DNA of 64,000 bases, from positions 6,110,001 through 6,174,000 of the forward strand of contig CP141135.1 of assembly GCA_035236585.1 (NCBI GenBank), written 5' to 3'. Source of the DNA: Warburgia ugandensis. Its lineage: Eukaryota; Streptophyta; Magnoliopsida; Canellales; Canellaceae. Made by a program: the position numbers and the translations under genes. The notes under the pieces were generated by a model. That model worked only from the letters and a program-made list of their open reading frames with translations. It was not told the DNA's origin and made no database searches. Shown piece after piece: positions 10,929 through 24,850 of this stretch; positions within the stretch are counted from its first letter, which is position 1, and the number at the start of each line of letters is the position of its first letter.

Positions 10929-13689
10929 GTACGGGAAACAAGGGTTTTCCTGGGTTGTTGGATTCCAGGAGATGCGTACGGGAAAACAAGGGTTTTCCTA
11001 GGTCGCTGGATTCCAGGCCATTGTCGGAGACGACGCAGGCTCGGATTGACAATTCGATCGGTCATTTTGTTCAGCACGTTGAGCCGAACAAAACCCCTAA
11101 GTTTATTGGAGAATCCGATGTGATCTTGACCATCGATTGAGAGGGGAATGTCACACGGTGAAGATTGGAGGTTTCACGACTGATCTGAACTAATTCAGCC
11201 CATCCAACGGTGGAAAATGCATGTAAATGCATCTAGAAAGTAAGATCTACAAAACTCTATTCTTGATTTTGAGATTTTAGCTAAATCCGCACAATTCATG
11301 CTAAATCTAGGTTTTATGGATAATCCAACCGTCTATTTTTAAATCAAAGCTTAGGGATAAGTAATTAGGTGCCTAATATTAGTAGAAATTAACTGAGATT
11401 GTCAATCTAGGCTGAAACTGATCAGACAATCCTAGCCGTCCGATTGGGTACTATTCACACAGTAACCTCTTGATATCGGATTGACAATCAGACACCACAG
11501 ATGAGTTCTTCATCCTAAAAAATGATAGAATTATGTGAATTGGAAGTGAAACAAATTGGATAATCTAGGCCGTCCGATCTATCACTATTCAAACAAACAC
11601 CTTGTAATGTTGGATAAATGATTGGAGGCCATAGGTGGATTCCTGAACCGTGAATTAGCTTAGATATGATATAAAGTATGAAATTTGGATAAACTAACAG
11701 AAAGAAATTGAGTGATATGAACTATTCATGATGCTCATTATATTAGTCTGATTTAAGAATACAATTATAGGTTGTATTGAAGACTATAGCATGAGAAATA
11801 ACACCCAGCTTCAAACCAAGAGTTGATCTAGTTAAGAATTAAGGGTTAAGACCTTTGAATAGTGATAGTGACTTGCAGTCACTTAAGAAGAGTAGTGAAT
11901 AGTTAATCCAGGGCCAATGACGTAGATTGAAAATTCAATAACTGTTTGTCATTAAATTAGCTATCAACCAATAGCTAATGAAACACTTTTAACACAAAAA
12001 TAAGCACTATCATTTCACTTTGTGACGACTAGTGTTAGGGACTAACTTAGAGGAAGCTTCCATACTGAAAAAGTTAAGAGAAGACCCAGAATTGTATATC
12101 TAAATGAGTGTTTGTATTGTTGCAAATGTGTGATTGATTAGGAGCGCGTATGCTATTTGCTTCAGAAAACCTGAAAATCTCCATTTGAGGTAGGTGGAAT
12201 TAAGATTGCTACGATTTTTGCTATATATACATGTGTATATGAATTTTAAGTATTGAAATGAATCTTTTCTACTTATATGAAAGATAAGATGAATGTGCAT
12301 GCTGAAATTGAATAATGAATAAACAGTTTATGCATAAGCTATGCATTATTATAAACCATGTATGAGAAATGTAAGACTGATATCAAAAAATTGTGAAATG
12401 ACTCATAAGAACGAAAGGGTCGTTATGATGTAGGCGGGCCACAGAGTCGTTATAATGTGGGTGGGCCTTCGGACTGGACGAGCTACCGGTTCCTGGCTGG
12501 ATGAGCTACCAGTCCCTGGAATTTAGCCCCATTGTTTGGAGAGTTTTACACGTTCTGAGAGGTCATTATGATGTGGGCAAGCCATGGAGTCGTTATGATG
12601 TGGGTGGGCCTTCGGGCTGGACGAGCTACCGATCTCTCAGGAGTAAAGCTTTGAGGTGTGTCTTTGAGTTTAACCCACTGCGCCGACTCACTACGCCAAA
12701 GAGGATAATATTGTTTGTTGTGTACTTGATACACATAATAGTGAATTGGTATTTGATATGTGAAATGGCTTGTAAGAGCAAAGACTGGTATCAGGAAATG
12801 TAAATGACTTATAAGTTTGACATGTGATTGCATACTTTGCTTTTTAAATAACGTGTTTCGTACTGATGCATTGGTATTTCTTCCATCTTGGCATAGATTC
12901 ATGATTTTGATAATGTTAAATGATTTCAAGTTAAATGATAATTGAATTGTTGTTCGCATGATTCAACATTGCTAAATTGATCTATATATAATTATCATGA
13001 TTTCCTTTTATATAAAATATTACATCTTACTCCACCTACACAAGCGATTGCTTGATGAGGCATTACTATGGTTTGCAATGCCTCAGATATAGAGAATAGT
13101 AGTAGGTTTGACATGTTGACAGTATCGCAGAACAAAGAACTTCCAAGGAATAGGAGGTGCTTACTGATAAGAGCGCGTCAACGGAAGCTTTGGAAGAAGA
13201 CAGGCAAGAATTGGTCTTTGAATTGAAGCTATCGTATTAAAAATGAGGAAGAGACTGCATTGTATGTAATTATGTAAATTTGGAAGAATTATGTGACTGA
13301 GTTGTGCTGTAGAGGTTCTGGGTGTGTTATTTTGAGGTAAACTGTTTTTGTTTTGTTAGATGTATGAAAAAAAGACAAAGTCTCCATTTATATTTTAAAA
13401 TTGTCAACAATGTTTATCAAGCACTTCGCAATGACATGCGTTAAATGTCATATGTCCGAAAAACAGAGAAAACTCTGCCGGATTTTTGGTAGAAATGAGC
13501 GCTCATTTTACCTAGAATCCTTGTTTTTTATAGAAGAAAAATGACACTTGGGGTGTTTCAAAGTGAATTTGAAAGAAAAGATTTTTCGCTGCATTGCACT
13601 ATTTGACAATAATTATTTCAAATTGGATCGATCCTGCATCAGAAATTAGTTTGTATTTAAAATTTCATTTGAAAACCCGGGTCATCATA
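10569..13689 (-). mobile_element. Nested 3.1-kb solo LTR
   Basis: Flanked by the exact 5-bp repeat GCTAG (10564-10568 and 13690-13694). Read on the minus strand it ends GGGATATTACA at 10569, matching the end type of the other long LTRs. It is homologous along its length to the LTR at 1-2768 in opposite orientation. It carries a GA microsatellite (10862-10925) and minisatellite-like GTCGTTATGATGTGGG repeats (about 12420-12640). It has no protein domains, and the short open frames across the CT tract are low-complexity artefacts. Confidence 0.85.
10862..10925 (+). repeat. (GA)n microsatellite
   Basis: An uninterrupted 64-bp GA run inside the nested solo LTR, in a purine-rich region that extends upstream to about 10720. 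The related LTR at the left edge has a CT-rich tract in the equivalent place but no long pure run, so the run expanded in this copy. Confidence 0.95.
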
Positions 13690-16105
13690 GCTAGTTAGTA
13701 TAGAAAGTTTCTAACTTTCTCTATATCAATATAAGATTTTATTTGGAGACTGCTTGCATATCAATGCCATATATTAACTACTGCTATTAGAAATCTAGTG
13801 ATTCTTACTAATTCATTTAATTAAATCAGACTATAGTTTATAGATTTGAATTATCATAATTAAATGCATAAAACTATGTATATATATGTTCTAAAGTTTA
13901 TTGATTTAGAACTACAGTAAAAGAGGCCGATTGCTTCAAAACTTTCCATTCTTTATAAGACTAGGTCATATAATAATAAGAAAACAAGGACTAATACATA
14001 AACTGTTGTCCAATTCAATAGATGAATACAAGTTTCATTTTTACATGATTTTGCTAGTTAATTTCTTATACAATATCAAAGTCATAGTAGATCGCATACT
14101 ATAATACTAAATTAATCCTTAACTTTTAATATTTATAGATTTTTCTACTAAAATCAGAAAAACATATGCTTAAAATAGATTTGGAATCATCAATTTTTGT
14201 TAGCTAAACATCAAACTTAAACAGTATAAATCTAATAAACTATCTATCATATAACAGAGAACAATAATATATAGACAATTATTAAATAATTCTCCCAACA
14301 TTACAATTTTTCATTGAATGTTTAAAGCATGATTCAGTAGACAAATCTAAAGTGAAATAATTTTAGAATCAAATCAATTTATATATCTATATATATAAAT
14401 CAATTTATCATAGTCTAAGGTATATAATTGATCATATATATGAAGTTTACAAACTAAGATTTTCTAACTATATCAGAACCCACAATCACATTATTTTTTT
14501 ATTTTTTTTAATTTGAATTGTTCTAACCTACGAAAACTGATTGAAATTTCTAACACAAACATGTTTCCTTAGATATAAACTTAATTCAGTAAAACTTGAA
14601 GTTTATTTTTAACTATACTATTATTGTTGAAAAGTTCAAGATAATGGATTGTCATTCTAAATAAGAAACCAATTCATAGGAGAATTTATATAAAGTTTTT
14701 CCACTGTTGACAAATTTTAGAATGACCAGTTGTAATATAAAAATATGATAACAACTATTTAACTACTGATTCCCATAAAAAAAAAGTAACATTAATTTTA
14801 TTTAGTCGATTGCTATTTGGAAGTTCCATGATAATAGGTTGCTAAGACACAAAATATAATTAAAAAATTTTAAACTAATTATTCCAGTAAAAGAAACTTT
14901 AAAATTTATTTTAATCATATGGTTTCTGTGAGAAATTTCTCTATATCATATGTACATGATTCTAAAATCTAAGTTACTACTTCTACTAAAATTCAGAATT
15001 TATTTCAACTACAAAATCACTGTTTACAAACTTCAGAATAACAAATGGTTAGCATAAAAACATTATCTACAGATTTAAACCTACTGATTTTCAGCAAAAA
15101 AATCAAAATTAATTTCAGTTACATAGTTTTTTATTTAAAAGTTTTAGAATAACATATTATTATTATTATACAAAACATGATTCAGAGATTTAAACTAACA
15201 ATTTTCAGTAACAAACGAAGTTAAATATAACAATACGGTTGCTGATTCTAAAATAAAATAAATAAGAAGGTTAAACCTAAACAAGTAAAATCCCACTTTT
15301 TCCCTTACCTGTAAACTCTCTTTTCTTTTTCTTTTTTCTGTTCTTGAATTGGATACGAAAATAAGAATATAAACCTTCATTTTGTCGTGAATCCCTCACC
15401 AAAAACCATGTGCACTTCTCCAAGCTAGATCTCTGGTTTCCCACAAAAAAATCCCCTTTCCTCTTTGAGTTTTCCTCTTCTAGGGCTTCCACGCAAAAGC
15501 TCTTTTTCTTCTTCTTTGCATTTTTCTTCTCTCTCAGGTGTTTTGTGTTTTTCTCCTTCGCTCGGGTTCCTTTATGCAGAAATGAAATAAGGGTATATAT
15601 TTTCTTATTTTATTTCAGTTATAACCCCCTAGTATTCTCTACGTTTTTAACTTACAATAACCTCACTAGTAACCATTGGATCATCATCTAATGGTTATTA
15701 TTTGTAACAGCTTTTAATTCATTGACTTCTCACATCTCCCTTACATGAGATTTACATTGCATCACATGGATTTTCATATTTAGATGTCTACATGGCAAAA
15801 ATTCGTAATTACCAAATAATTAATTAACTAAAATGAAAAGGTAATTTTTTTCTTAAAAATGGTCAGGAAGAGACTCAAAGTCTAAACCTCACCTTAATAA
15901 GTTATATTTGCAACTGCTTAGCTACCCCTAGCTTATGTCACCAAATCTTGTTAGATTAAAGTTTTATTTAGTAATATTTTAATTATACATTATTTATTTA
16001 ACTCACTTTTATATCATAATAGTAAATAATTAATTTTTAAAAATTTACATAATTTATAAATATAATATTTTTTTATTTCTAAAAAATGTGGGCTATTACA
16101 TACAC

Positions 16106-17731
16106 TCTGTGTTTCCTGTCCCAGCTTCCTTGAAAAAAAGTATCCTTTTCTAAAATAAAAACAAAAAACAAAAAGAACTGTCGGCGGCCTTTTTGGCATA
16201 TCATTTTCTAATAAAATAAATTTTAGTTTAAGACTTAACCCTAACTTCGTGGCTCTTTCCTGCTACTCAAGTAACTCAACTTTTTAGCTTTCTTAACAGC
16301 TTGCTAGACGACAACTCGGAGATCGTGCTTGGTCGGTAAGTACTAACTGCTCTCTTAGTAAATGTCGATAACTGGTCCCGCAGCAAGCCGCTGTTTTAGC
16401 AACCCGCCTTCTTTGTATATTGAAAGGGCAATAGGCTCATAGGTAGGATGAAGAAAGGGAGAATGCTGAAAAGAATAATATGAACACTCCCAAAAAGATA
16501 GGAAAAAGAAGGTGAAAAGAGATGATAACATGCCAGAGATGCGCGTTGGACCCGGCCCGGAAAACAAAAAAAGGAGTGTTTTATTTACTTTATGAAGTTT
16601 AACGGCTTATATTAAGTGTAAGAAATTACGTCTACATATATACATATCTATATAAATACACACATACAATTACATATAGAGGTATGCCGTGGTACATAAT
16701 ATATGCATATATGTCTGGACATATACGTATATATCTATATACATATTGCTTAATATAAAAGATGTATTTCGCATCATTCTTGACCACCCAAACTGCATAA
16801 ACAGCCCACACTATCCACCTGCTCTACCAGGAAGAAGAAGGAAAATAAAATAATAAAGTGAAGAGGTGTGAGACCTTGTGATCATTTCCTTGCAACCGAA
16901 AATGAAAATCAAAGAAGTGAAGCGCCTAGCTTGCCGGCCAGTACAATCTTTTGACTTGTAATCCATTTTATCATTTCCTTTCCCTTTGTTTAGAAGACCG
17001 CATATCCTGGAACTTGCAATCGAATCACTCAGTTGTTTTCAATCTTTATCGGTGTGGATACGGCATGATTGGCAAGGGGTGTATGAGACTAACTAATGTC
17101 GTTACACAATCCCATAAAAATGATAAGGAGACAAAGCAAGGCAGCAAGCTAGTCAAGTAATGACTGAGGACTGCGTGGCATTATCTTAGAATTCTCTTCG
17201 ACCATTTGCGGGTCAGGCCCTTAGTTTAATAGATTATATGTGACTGGTTATGATCTTCGCTGTAAATTGGAATGTATAATCTTTGCGGGTCAGGCCCTTA
17301 GTTTAATAGATTATATGTGATTACATGTGTGCTCCTCGATCGAACACAATAATGGTTGATTTGCTTCAAGAAATGGAAAGCAAGGAGATCTCTACAGTGC
17401 ACATTAAGAGGGCGGTACCCGCTTTCGTGGTATTTTAGAACAAATTTTGCACCGCTACCTCCAGTGTTGGCACGAAATCTTACATAAAGACCTAAAGTTT
17501 CTAAACCCCACGTAAGGGCCCAATGACATTTGGAATTTTAAATTATGACCGTTAAAATTTTTAACTAAAAAAATTAGTAGCTAAAAACATCCTTAGGTGT
17601 GAATATTTCCCAAGCAACTTAAACAGGCAGGCCAAACAAGACAAATAGATCAAACCACACAAAGCCTAGCTAGGTGGCATCCTATTTTAGATTTTTACAT
17701 CACGGCCATCAAAATTTTCAACTACAGAGAC
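16106..17731. other. Intergenic with a short direct duplication
   Basis: No gene recognised. A block of about 45 bp containing TTTGCGGGTCAGGCCC and TAATAGATTATATGTGA occurs twice, near 17205-17251 and 17280-17324. An ATATAC-rich stretch lies at 16620-16760. Open frames here (for example plus 16951-17160) lack support. Confidence 0.5.
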
Positions 17732-20043
17732 CGTAGTCAACTATCTTCCATGGCTGTGCCTGGAGGGACAGTAGACACTTACTGCCAAATCTAATACAAA
17801 GGTCAGAAAATTAAGGTAAAATTCGCTTCACAGCCACCTGAACCGTGCCGAAATTATATCCGGTCTTCCAATATAGGATAACATGTAAGGGCTTCTTCTT
17901 ACATATCCTCCTACATTTTCTCACCGAAACTGTCCACTGACGAATTCACCCAGGCATAGAATATAATAAATCCCACCAAACTTTAATGATATCCCACCAA
18001 AAACATACTAAGCCCAATAAATGACTATGCAAATCATCTTCCTGAAGTATTTATAAGCCAAATAAGTTACTCAGCAACAAACACAATGGAACGGTTCATT
18101 CCCTGCATAATAGATCACCTTCCAATTGCTATGCTATCACATTTTTACCTGCAAAAATAAAGCTTCTACCATGAAAAGGGATAGAACTTCCAAGTGCATA
18201 GATTGGCACATACCGACATGGAATAGAATACACCTTATCCCATCCAACGAGGAATGCTAAAACAAAGCGCTTAAACAAAGAATGATCCCAGACTGCCCAA
18301 CTTTTTAGGGTTTTGACCCACTTTTCAGTATCTGACGACTTCATTTGATTGCTTCAGCTGTGGGTGTTCTGTCGATAAATAAATCCTGATAATGGGATGA
18401 TTCTAACATTTGGAGGAAATTCATTCTGCTCACCACAATAGACCGTAAAAGGACAGCTTAAATTCAAGCATCAAATTTGTGCTTTGTTGAGGATCGAATT
18501 ATCCGAACTTCCTCGTTTTTCGGTTAAGACATATCACACAAGCAAAACAGACGAAACAAGTAAATCAGATCGTCCAAATGTAGACCCCTACGTGCATAAG
18601 TAGCCCCTTCTTTTTTGGCGCATTGACTGGGCGCTTCGGTTTACCATTCTTCCAAAAGTGATAAAATTCAAACAGGCGGTCTGGAACTAGAATTTTCAAA
18701 AAACAAGGAGAGAGAACGACAGAGCTACAACTGCATATGGAAACCTCTGAAAGTAGAATCCCAATATTTCACTTAGCATGATGTTAATTGATTTCTGAGG
18801 ATCCATTTGATGTAAGTCTAGTGAGTTACCTAGGTCATCATGGTCCATGCAATCAGAATCCTTGTTACTGTGGAATGTCATCCAATGTTCCAAATTGTTT
18901 TCTTTTTCAGGAGGAATGGCTCAATGTTCCGTGCTGCTTTTCTTTTTGTGGGAAATGGTCCAATGTTCCAAATCGATAGAGCTCTTCGGAAGATCAGCGA
19001 CGTTTCTCATGGACACAGCTTCCTTCTTTCTTTCAGTTTTATTTTTGCCTTAGCTGAGGGCGAGAGTTAACTCCGCCAATGCCGGTCCCTGACTAAATGA
19101 AGCCATGGTATTTAATAGAGTGGAATGGAGGAATAAAATTCACGTGGCCCAACTCTAATTGGGATAAGGTCTTAAAGATGATGATGAGCGAGGCTGAGAG
19201 TTAGGTACGTGATACTTATTGCCTTGCAGTGCCCCCTACTTGATGGGTTTTATCTCAGTCTGAACTCTGGAAGTATTTCCTCCTCTTTTAATATATCTCG
19301 TCATTAGGCAAAAGGGTCCAATATTCCTTACTGTTGACCAAACTCCAACTCTTGAGCTTCAGGAAGGCCTACTCTTGCGCTACTGCAACACTCTGGCGTT
19401 CCTGAATTGTTTATTATAATGTTAGAGAGAACTTTCTACCGTGAATCTTGCACTAATTGGATCTCTAGAAATATTTCAGTATTCTATTGGGATTGTGCTT
19501 GCTTTAAGGGGAATCACAAATCAAATGCACTCTGTTGCAAATTAACACAAGGTTCGAAGTAATCTGCCACATGGCACTTCTGAATTCGTAGCTCTCCTAA
19601 AGCAAACAAGTGCCAATCTCCATATCATTTTTTAAATAATTAATTGTGGAAGCTAACCACATTCTTCGTGGATTCCAAATAAGTGCGAAAATTTGTTTGA
19701 TAAGCTATTATTTTGTTTCCCGTTTTTGCCTTGACTCCTAGCCTCTTGAACATACAAAAAGAACTGAACTAAAGAGGAGGTAGATATTTTTTCTTGAAAT
19801 CCCAGAGTCTGCCCCCTATCCTTTTGGTTTATGATGGGATGTAATCTCTGGATGTGGTCGGAATCACCCAGAAAGCACATTCATCAGGGTAGATTAAGCG
19901 CTGGGATTTGAACTTGGATCAATAGCCAGGGGACTTTAACCAATTCCTCATGGACCTGTATAGGGCAATTGGTAAGGGGGAAGAGATTGCATTTATATAC
20001 AAGTTTCAATATATATGAACCGCACTTCGACAGTTTAACAAGT

Positions 20044-23000
20044 GTGAATGTCAGAAGCAGGTTTTGAGATGGGAAAAACTCTTCTTGATATTGAACCTTG
20101 AAGAAGGATTATATACAGATTTACAAGAGCTTTCTCCTTAATCACAGCTACCTAAATAAAACTAATTTTCAGCTGATTACACGTGTTTCCAAAAATATAA
20201 TATACAGAATATGCTAATACCCCTCCTCAAGTTGGAGCATGCGGATTCCGGATGCCCAACTTGCAAAGAAAGAAATCAATTTGTTTCTTCCCCAATGCTT
20301 TGGTGAAGATATCTACCAGTTGAACATGAGTAGGCACGTATGTTGTAACAATGTTTCCCTTCAAGACCTCATCATGCAGAAAATGACAGTCAACTTCAAT
20401 GTGCTTCGTACGTTAATGAAAAACTAGGTTAGCTGCAATATGCAAAGCAACTTGATTGTCACAATAAAGCTTCATAGGTCGAGGATGTGCGACTCCGAGA
20501 TATAATAATAATGCCTTTAACCATTTTAACTCACAAGTAGTAGTGGCCATGAACCGATACTCTACCTCACTAGAAGAGCTAGACACTGTATATTGTTTCT
20601 TAGTTTTCCAAGAAATGGGAGAATTTCCAAGGGAAATAAACCATTCGGTAAGGGATCGCCACAGCCATATAGTTGCAAATCACAGTCAGCACGTAACAAA
20701 ATTCCTTGACCCGGATTACCTTTCAAATAACGCACCACATGAAGTGCCGCATCCCAATGCTCTTGCACTGGCCTCTGCATAAACTGTGCAAGCATATGCA
20801 CACAATAAGAAAGTTCAGGTCTCGTAACTGAAAAGTAAATCAATCGTTTGACCAACCTGCAATAACGCTCAGGATCTTGAAGGGGCTGTCCTTTGGCCAA
20901 AGGAAGATTGTGATTCTGATCTAAAGGAAAACCAACAGGTTTTGCTCCCAACAAACCCACTTCGGAAATAATGTCCAATGTATATTTTCGTTGGCATAGA
21001 AAAATACCAGTTTGATTCGGGCCACCTCAATCCCCAAAAAATATTTCAAAACCCCAAAATCTTTCATATGAAAACAGCTACTCAAATAGTCTTTGAAAGT
21101 CTGAATCGCAGCACCATCATTTCCAGAAATAATGAGATCATCAACATAGACTAGCACATTAAGTTGCAGACTGCCACGTTGTAATGTAAATAGAGAGTAG
21201 TCAGAATATGATTGAATGAAACCATACTGTTTCAAAGAACAACCAGCTTAGCAAACCAACATCTTGGAGCTTATCTCAACCCGTATAATGATTTCAAGAG
21301 TCTACAAATTTTGCCTGGGACCTAAGAATGAAAACCAGGAGGCAACTTCATGTAGACTTCTTCCTCAAAGTCACCATGTAAAAATGCATTGTGAACGTCC
21401 ATCTGATGAAGTTCCCAGTTTTTTAGCTGCTGCAACTGCAAGTAAAGTGTGAACAGTCACCATCTTTGCTACGGGTGCAAAGGTCTCATTATAATCAAGC
21501 CCTTCAACTTGATTGTTTCCCAAAATCACAAGCCTTGCTTTATACCTCTCAATTGATCCATCAAAATTATACTTAATTTTATAAACCCACTTGCACCCGA
21601 TAGCCTTCTTCCCTGGGGGAAGTGTTTCCACTGTCCAGGTGCCATTATTTTCTAATGCATGTATTTCTTATTGCATAGCATTCCTCCACCTTCCATCTTT
21701 AACAGCCTTAGAAAAAAGTTTGAGGTTCATTTCCTACAGTAATGGCTACCAAAAAATTCCGATGTCATATAGAAAAATTATTACAGTTCACATAATGTGC
21801 TATGGGATAAGGCGTACCTGAGGAGTGCGATTGACTGAGTAAAATCATAGAGAGGCTCAACTTACAAATAATATTAGTCACAAAATCTCACAGACGGGTG
21901 GATGGTATTTTGTTTCAATGTCCATGACCCAAAGACTCCTCATTCACGGCATCACCTGAACCCTCCCTTACTTCAATACTCTCACAACCTCTAGAATCCA
22001 TGACTCCTATATCTTCAGTCTCTCCATCTCCTGAGGAGACCACATCCTCATTATTCCCCATCACTTCAATAGGTGCACTATTTCCATTGACATGTGCAGA
22101 TTGCTCAATTTCCTAAGACACTTGATTACGTCTCACAACAACCACATCACCATCCTCATCCGCACTAGACCAATTCTCCATATGACTAGGTCCATCATCA
22201 TGATCTTTTGCATGAAATAAGGCTCTAGAATTATTTTTTAAGTAAGGGAATGCACTCTCACAAAATACTACATCCCTTGAGATCAAGAATGCATCGGACT
22301 TTGGGTCATACACTCTCCAACCCTTTTTGCCATAAGGATAGCCCACAAAAATGCATTTTCGACTACGACTAGTAAACTTGTCCCCTCTATGATCTTGATT
22401 ATGCACATAACATAAGCATCCAAACACACACAAATGTTCACGCGAGGGTGGGTTACCATACAAAATTTCATACGGTGTTTTACCATGCAAGAGAACTGAG
22501 GGTGTTCGGTTGATCAAATATCCAGCAGCCAAAACACATTCCCCCCAAAATTCTATAGGAAGGTTAGCTTGGAAACGTAATGCCCGAGCCACATTAAGTA
22601 TATGCCTATGCTTGTGCTCTACCCGTCCATTTTGCTGTGGAGTTCCTTTACAAGATGTTTCATATACAATGCCATGTTCACGAAAATAATTATCCATGCA
22701 TGTAAACTTCGTACCATTATTGCTATGTATAACCTTCACTTACTTGTTAAACTGACGCTCCACCATAGCAATGAAATTACACAAATTCTTTGACACCTCC
22801 TTCTTGTCAATTAACAAGTAAATCCATGTTGCCCGTGAATAATCATCAACAATGGTTAAGAAATATCTTGCACCACAAAAGGCTGGAACTCGATAAGGTC
22901 CCCACAAATCATAATGATTCAATTGAAATATTTCTTGTGTTTTATTACCACTCACAGGAAAACTATCTCTTGATTGTTTTGCTCTAAGGCAAACATCATA

Positions 23001-24848
23001 TGCTTTATTCCACAAACTACTATTTTTACTAGAACCAGCATTAGGAATCAACTCTACAACCTTAGATGATGGATGTCCTAGCCGCTTGTGCCACAGATCG
23101 AATGAGCTCTCACCACTTTGCAGTCACCATTCTACGAAAGAAGTAAAGCCCCTCTCGTTGCTCACCCGCACCAATCAGCATCCTAGAAGTGCGGTCTTCT
23201 ATAACACAAAATTTGTTAGTGAACACAGCGATATAATCATATTCACCGAGTAGTTGGGATAGAGAAATCAAACTGCACATCAAACTTGGCACATAAAGGA
23301 CATTGTTCAACTTCAATTTATCACTAAGCACCACTGTTCCCTCCTTTGTGGCAGCAGTTTGTTTCCCATTTGAAAGCCCCACAGGACATTCTAATACATC
23401 TCGAACATCACTTAAATATTCCAACGATCCTGTCATATGATGAGAAGCACCCGAGTCAATTATCCATTATATGGAAGAATGCTTACCACTTAGTTTTTCA
23501 TTTGCTGCTGTCTTCGCAGCATTCAAGAGATTCTTCAATGTTTCCCACTTCTCATTATTAAGCCCAGTAACAGCAACTTTGTCAATGTCTGAGACCACAG
23601 AATTACCCACTACTCCTGATGTCGAGGCTTGAACTACATTTGCCCTGATTCCTCAATGTCCTCTACTCCCAGAATTCACAAATTGTTGTCCTCCCTTATT
23701 CCGTCCAGTTCCTCATCTTGTTCCCCGAGGGCGATCTCCCCACCATTCAAGATAGCCAATTAACTCAAAACAATTATCAGATTCATGCCCGGTACGGTTG
23801 CAATTGCTACAAACTGCATTTTTGTCTTTTCCTTCACCTCGTCCACGAGATCTTGATCTAGCCTGAACAGCAAAGCTCATTACTTCACCACATTCCTCCT
23901 TTCCACGAGCAATGGTTCTCACACGCTCCTCTTGCACCAAGATTGAATAAACTCTATTCAAACTTGGCAAAAGATCCTGGGCAAGTATATTGGATCTCAC
24001 TATTCGATAAAGCGTCTCATCGAGACCCATGAGAAATTGATGGACCTTTTCTTCTTTTCGCTTCTTCTCCAATGCAGATTCGAGTTTGCACTTGCATAAC
24101 TCACACTTGCACATTGGCATTTGTTCGTAATTAGCCAATTCTTCCCATAACTTCTTCAACTTTCCATAATAGGCAACAATACTCAAGCCCTTCTGTTTAT
24201 ACTCAGCAAGTTCAGCTTTCAGTTGCTGTATACGTGGTCCATTGGCTACCGAGAATCGTTCTTTTATGTCTTCCCAAAGATCACGTGCCACCTCTATGTG
24301 AGAAATTATAGAACGCAGCAAAGGTTCGATGCTATTCATAATCCAAGAGACCAATAACGAATTATTAGTCCACCAATCTTCAAGATCTTGCTACGTTTCA
24401 TCCGGTCGCTTGATGGTTCCGTTTAAAAAACCAAAAAAATTTCTTGCTCGTAGCGCCATCCGCAGAGAACTAGCCCATTCATTATAGTTTTCACCTTTCA
24501 ATTGATCTTGTGTTATCAAACTTCCAAGATTATCATTCGCAATAATGTCATATGGCGATATCGTCTTTCTCTGTATCACTCCATTACCGATGTCTTTGCC
24601 CTTGCTTTCTTCTTCAGCAATGGCAGCAGAAGGTTGGTGACCTAGATTGGCTCTGATACCATGTCAGAAGCAGGTTTTGAGATGGGAAAACTTCTTCTTG
24701 ATATTAAACCTTGAAGAAGGATTATATACAGATTTACAAGAGCTGTCTAAGAGCTGTCTCCTTAATCACAGCTACCTAAATAAAGCTAATCTTCAGCTGA
24801 TTACACGTGTTTCTAAAAATATAATATACAGAATATGATAATAGTGAA
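20044..24848 (-). mobile_element. Ty1/Copia retrotransposon, LTR to LTR, broken
   Basis: LTRs lie at 20049-20219 and 24662-24843, flanked by the 5-bp target duplication GTGAA (20044-20048 and 24844-24848). On the minus strand the primer-binding site TGGTATCAGAGCC adjoins the 24662 LTR, and a TTGAGGAGGGG polypurine tract adjoins the 20219 LTR. Order along the minus strand: gag (24579 to 23713, with a CX2CX4HX4C zinc knuckle), a protease-region segment, integrase (23051 to 22113), reverse transcriptase (21631 to 20921, including YVDD) and RNase H (to about 20562), which is Copia order. Short LTRs and about 4.8 kb would fit an Ale/Retrofit-like lineage (low confidence). The two LTRs differ at roughly 4% of sites by eye. 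The coding region carries several breaks, so it is a fossil. Confidence 0.95.
24642..24661 (-). other. Primer-binding site of the Copia element
   Basis: On the minus strand the bases directly inside the 5' LTR read TGGTATCAGAGCC, complementary to the 3' end of plant initiator methionine tRNA. This sets the element's orientation. Confidence 0.9.
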
Positions 24849-24850
24849 CT

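Larger units (their letters stand above)
8968..16100 (+). mobile_element. Solo LTR of about 4.0 kb, interrupted by a nested solo LTR
   Basis: The element starts TGTGACAACCC at 8968 and ends GGGCTATTACA at 16100. It is flanked by an exact 5-bp target duplication, TACAC (8963-8967 and 16101-16105). Removing the nested element at 10569-13689 and its TSD leaves about 4.0 kb with no coding domain. Terminal sequence and length suggest a long-LTR Ty3/Gypsy lineage. A single LTR between matching TSDs is the expected product of LTR-LTR recombination. It is older than the LTR nested in it. Confidence 0.8.

Noticed and set aside
10565-11140. Several overlapping open frames of 66-170 codons on both strands around the GA run
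   Set aside because: They exist because a dinucleotide repeat and a purine-rich tract lack stops. They lie inside a solo LTR and show no domain.
18696-19070. Open frames on both strands that recur at 46288-46662
   Set aside because: They are preserved simply because the blocks are recent duplicates. Neither strand shows a domain or splice context.
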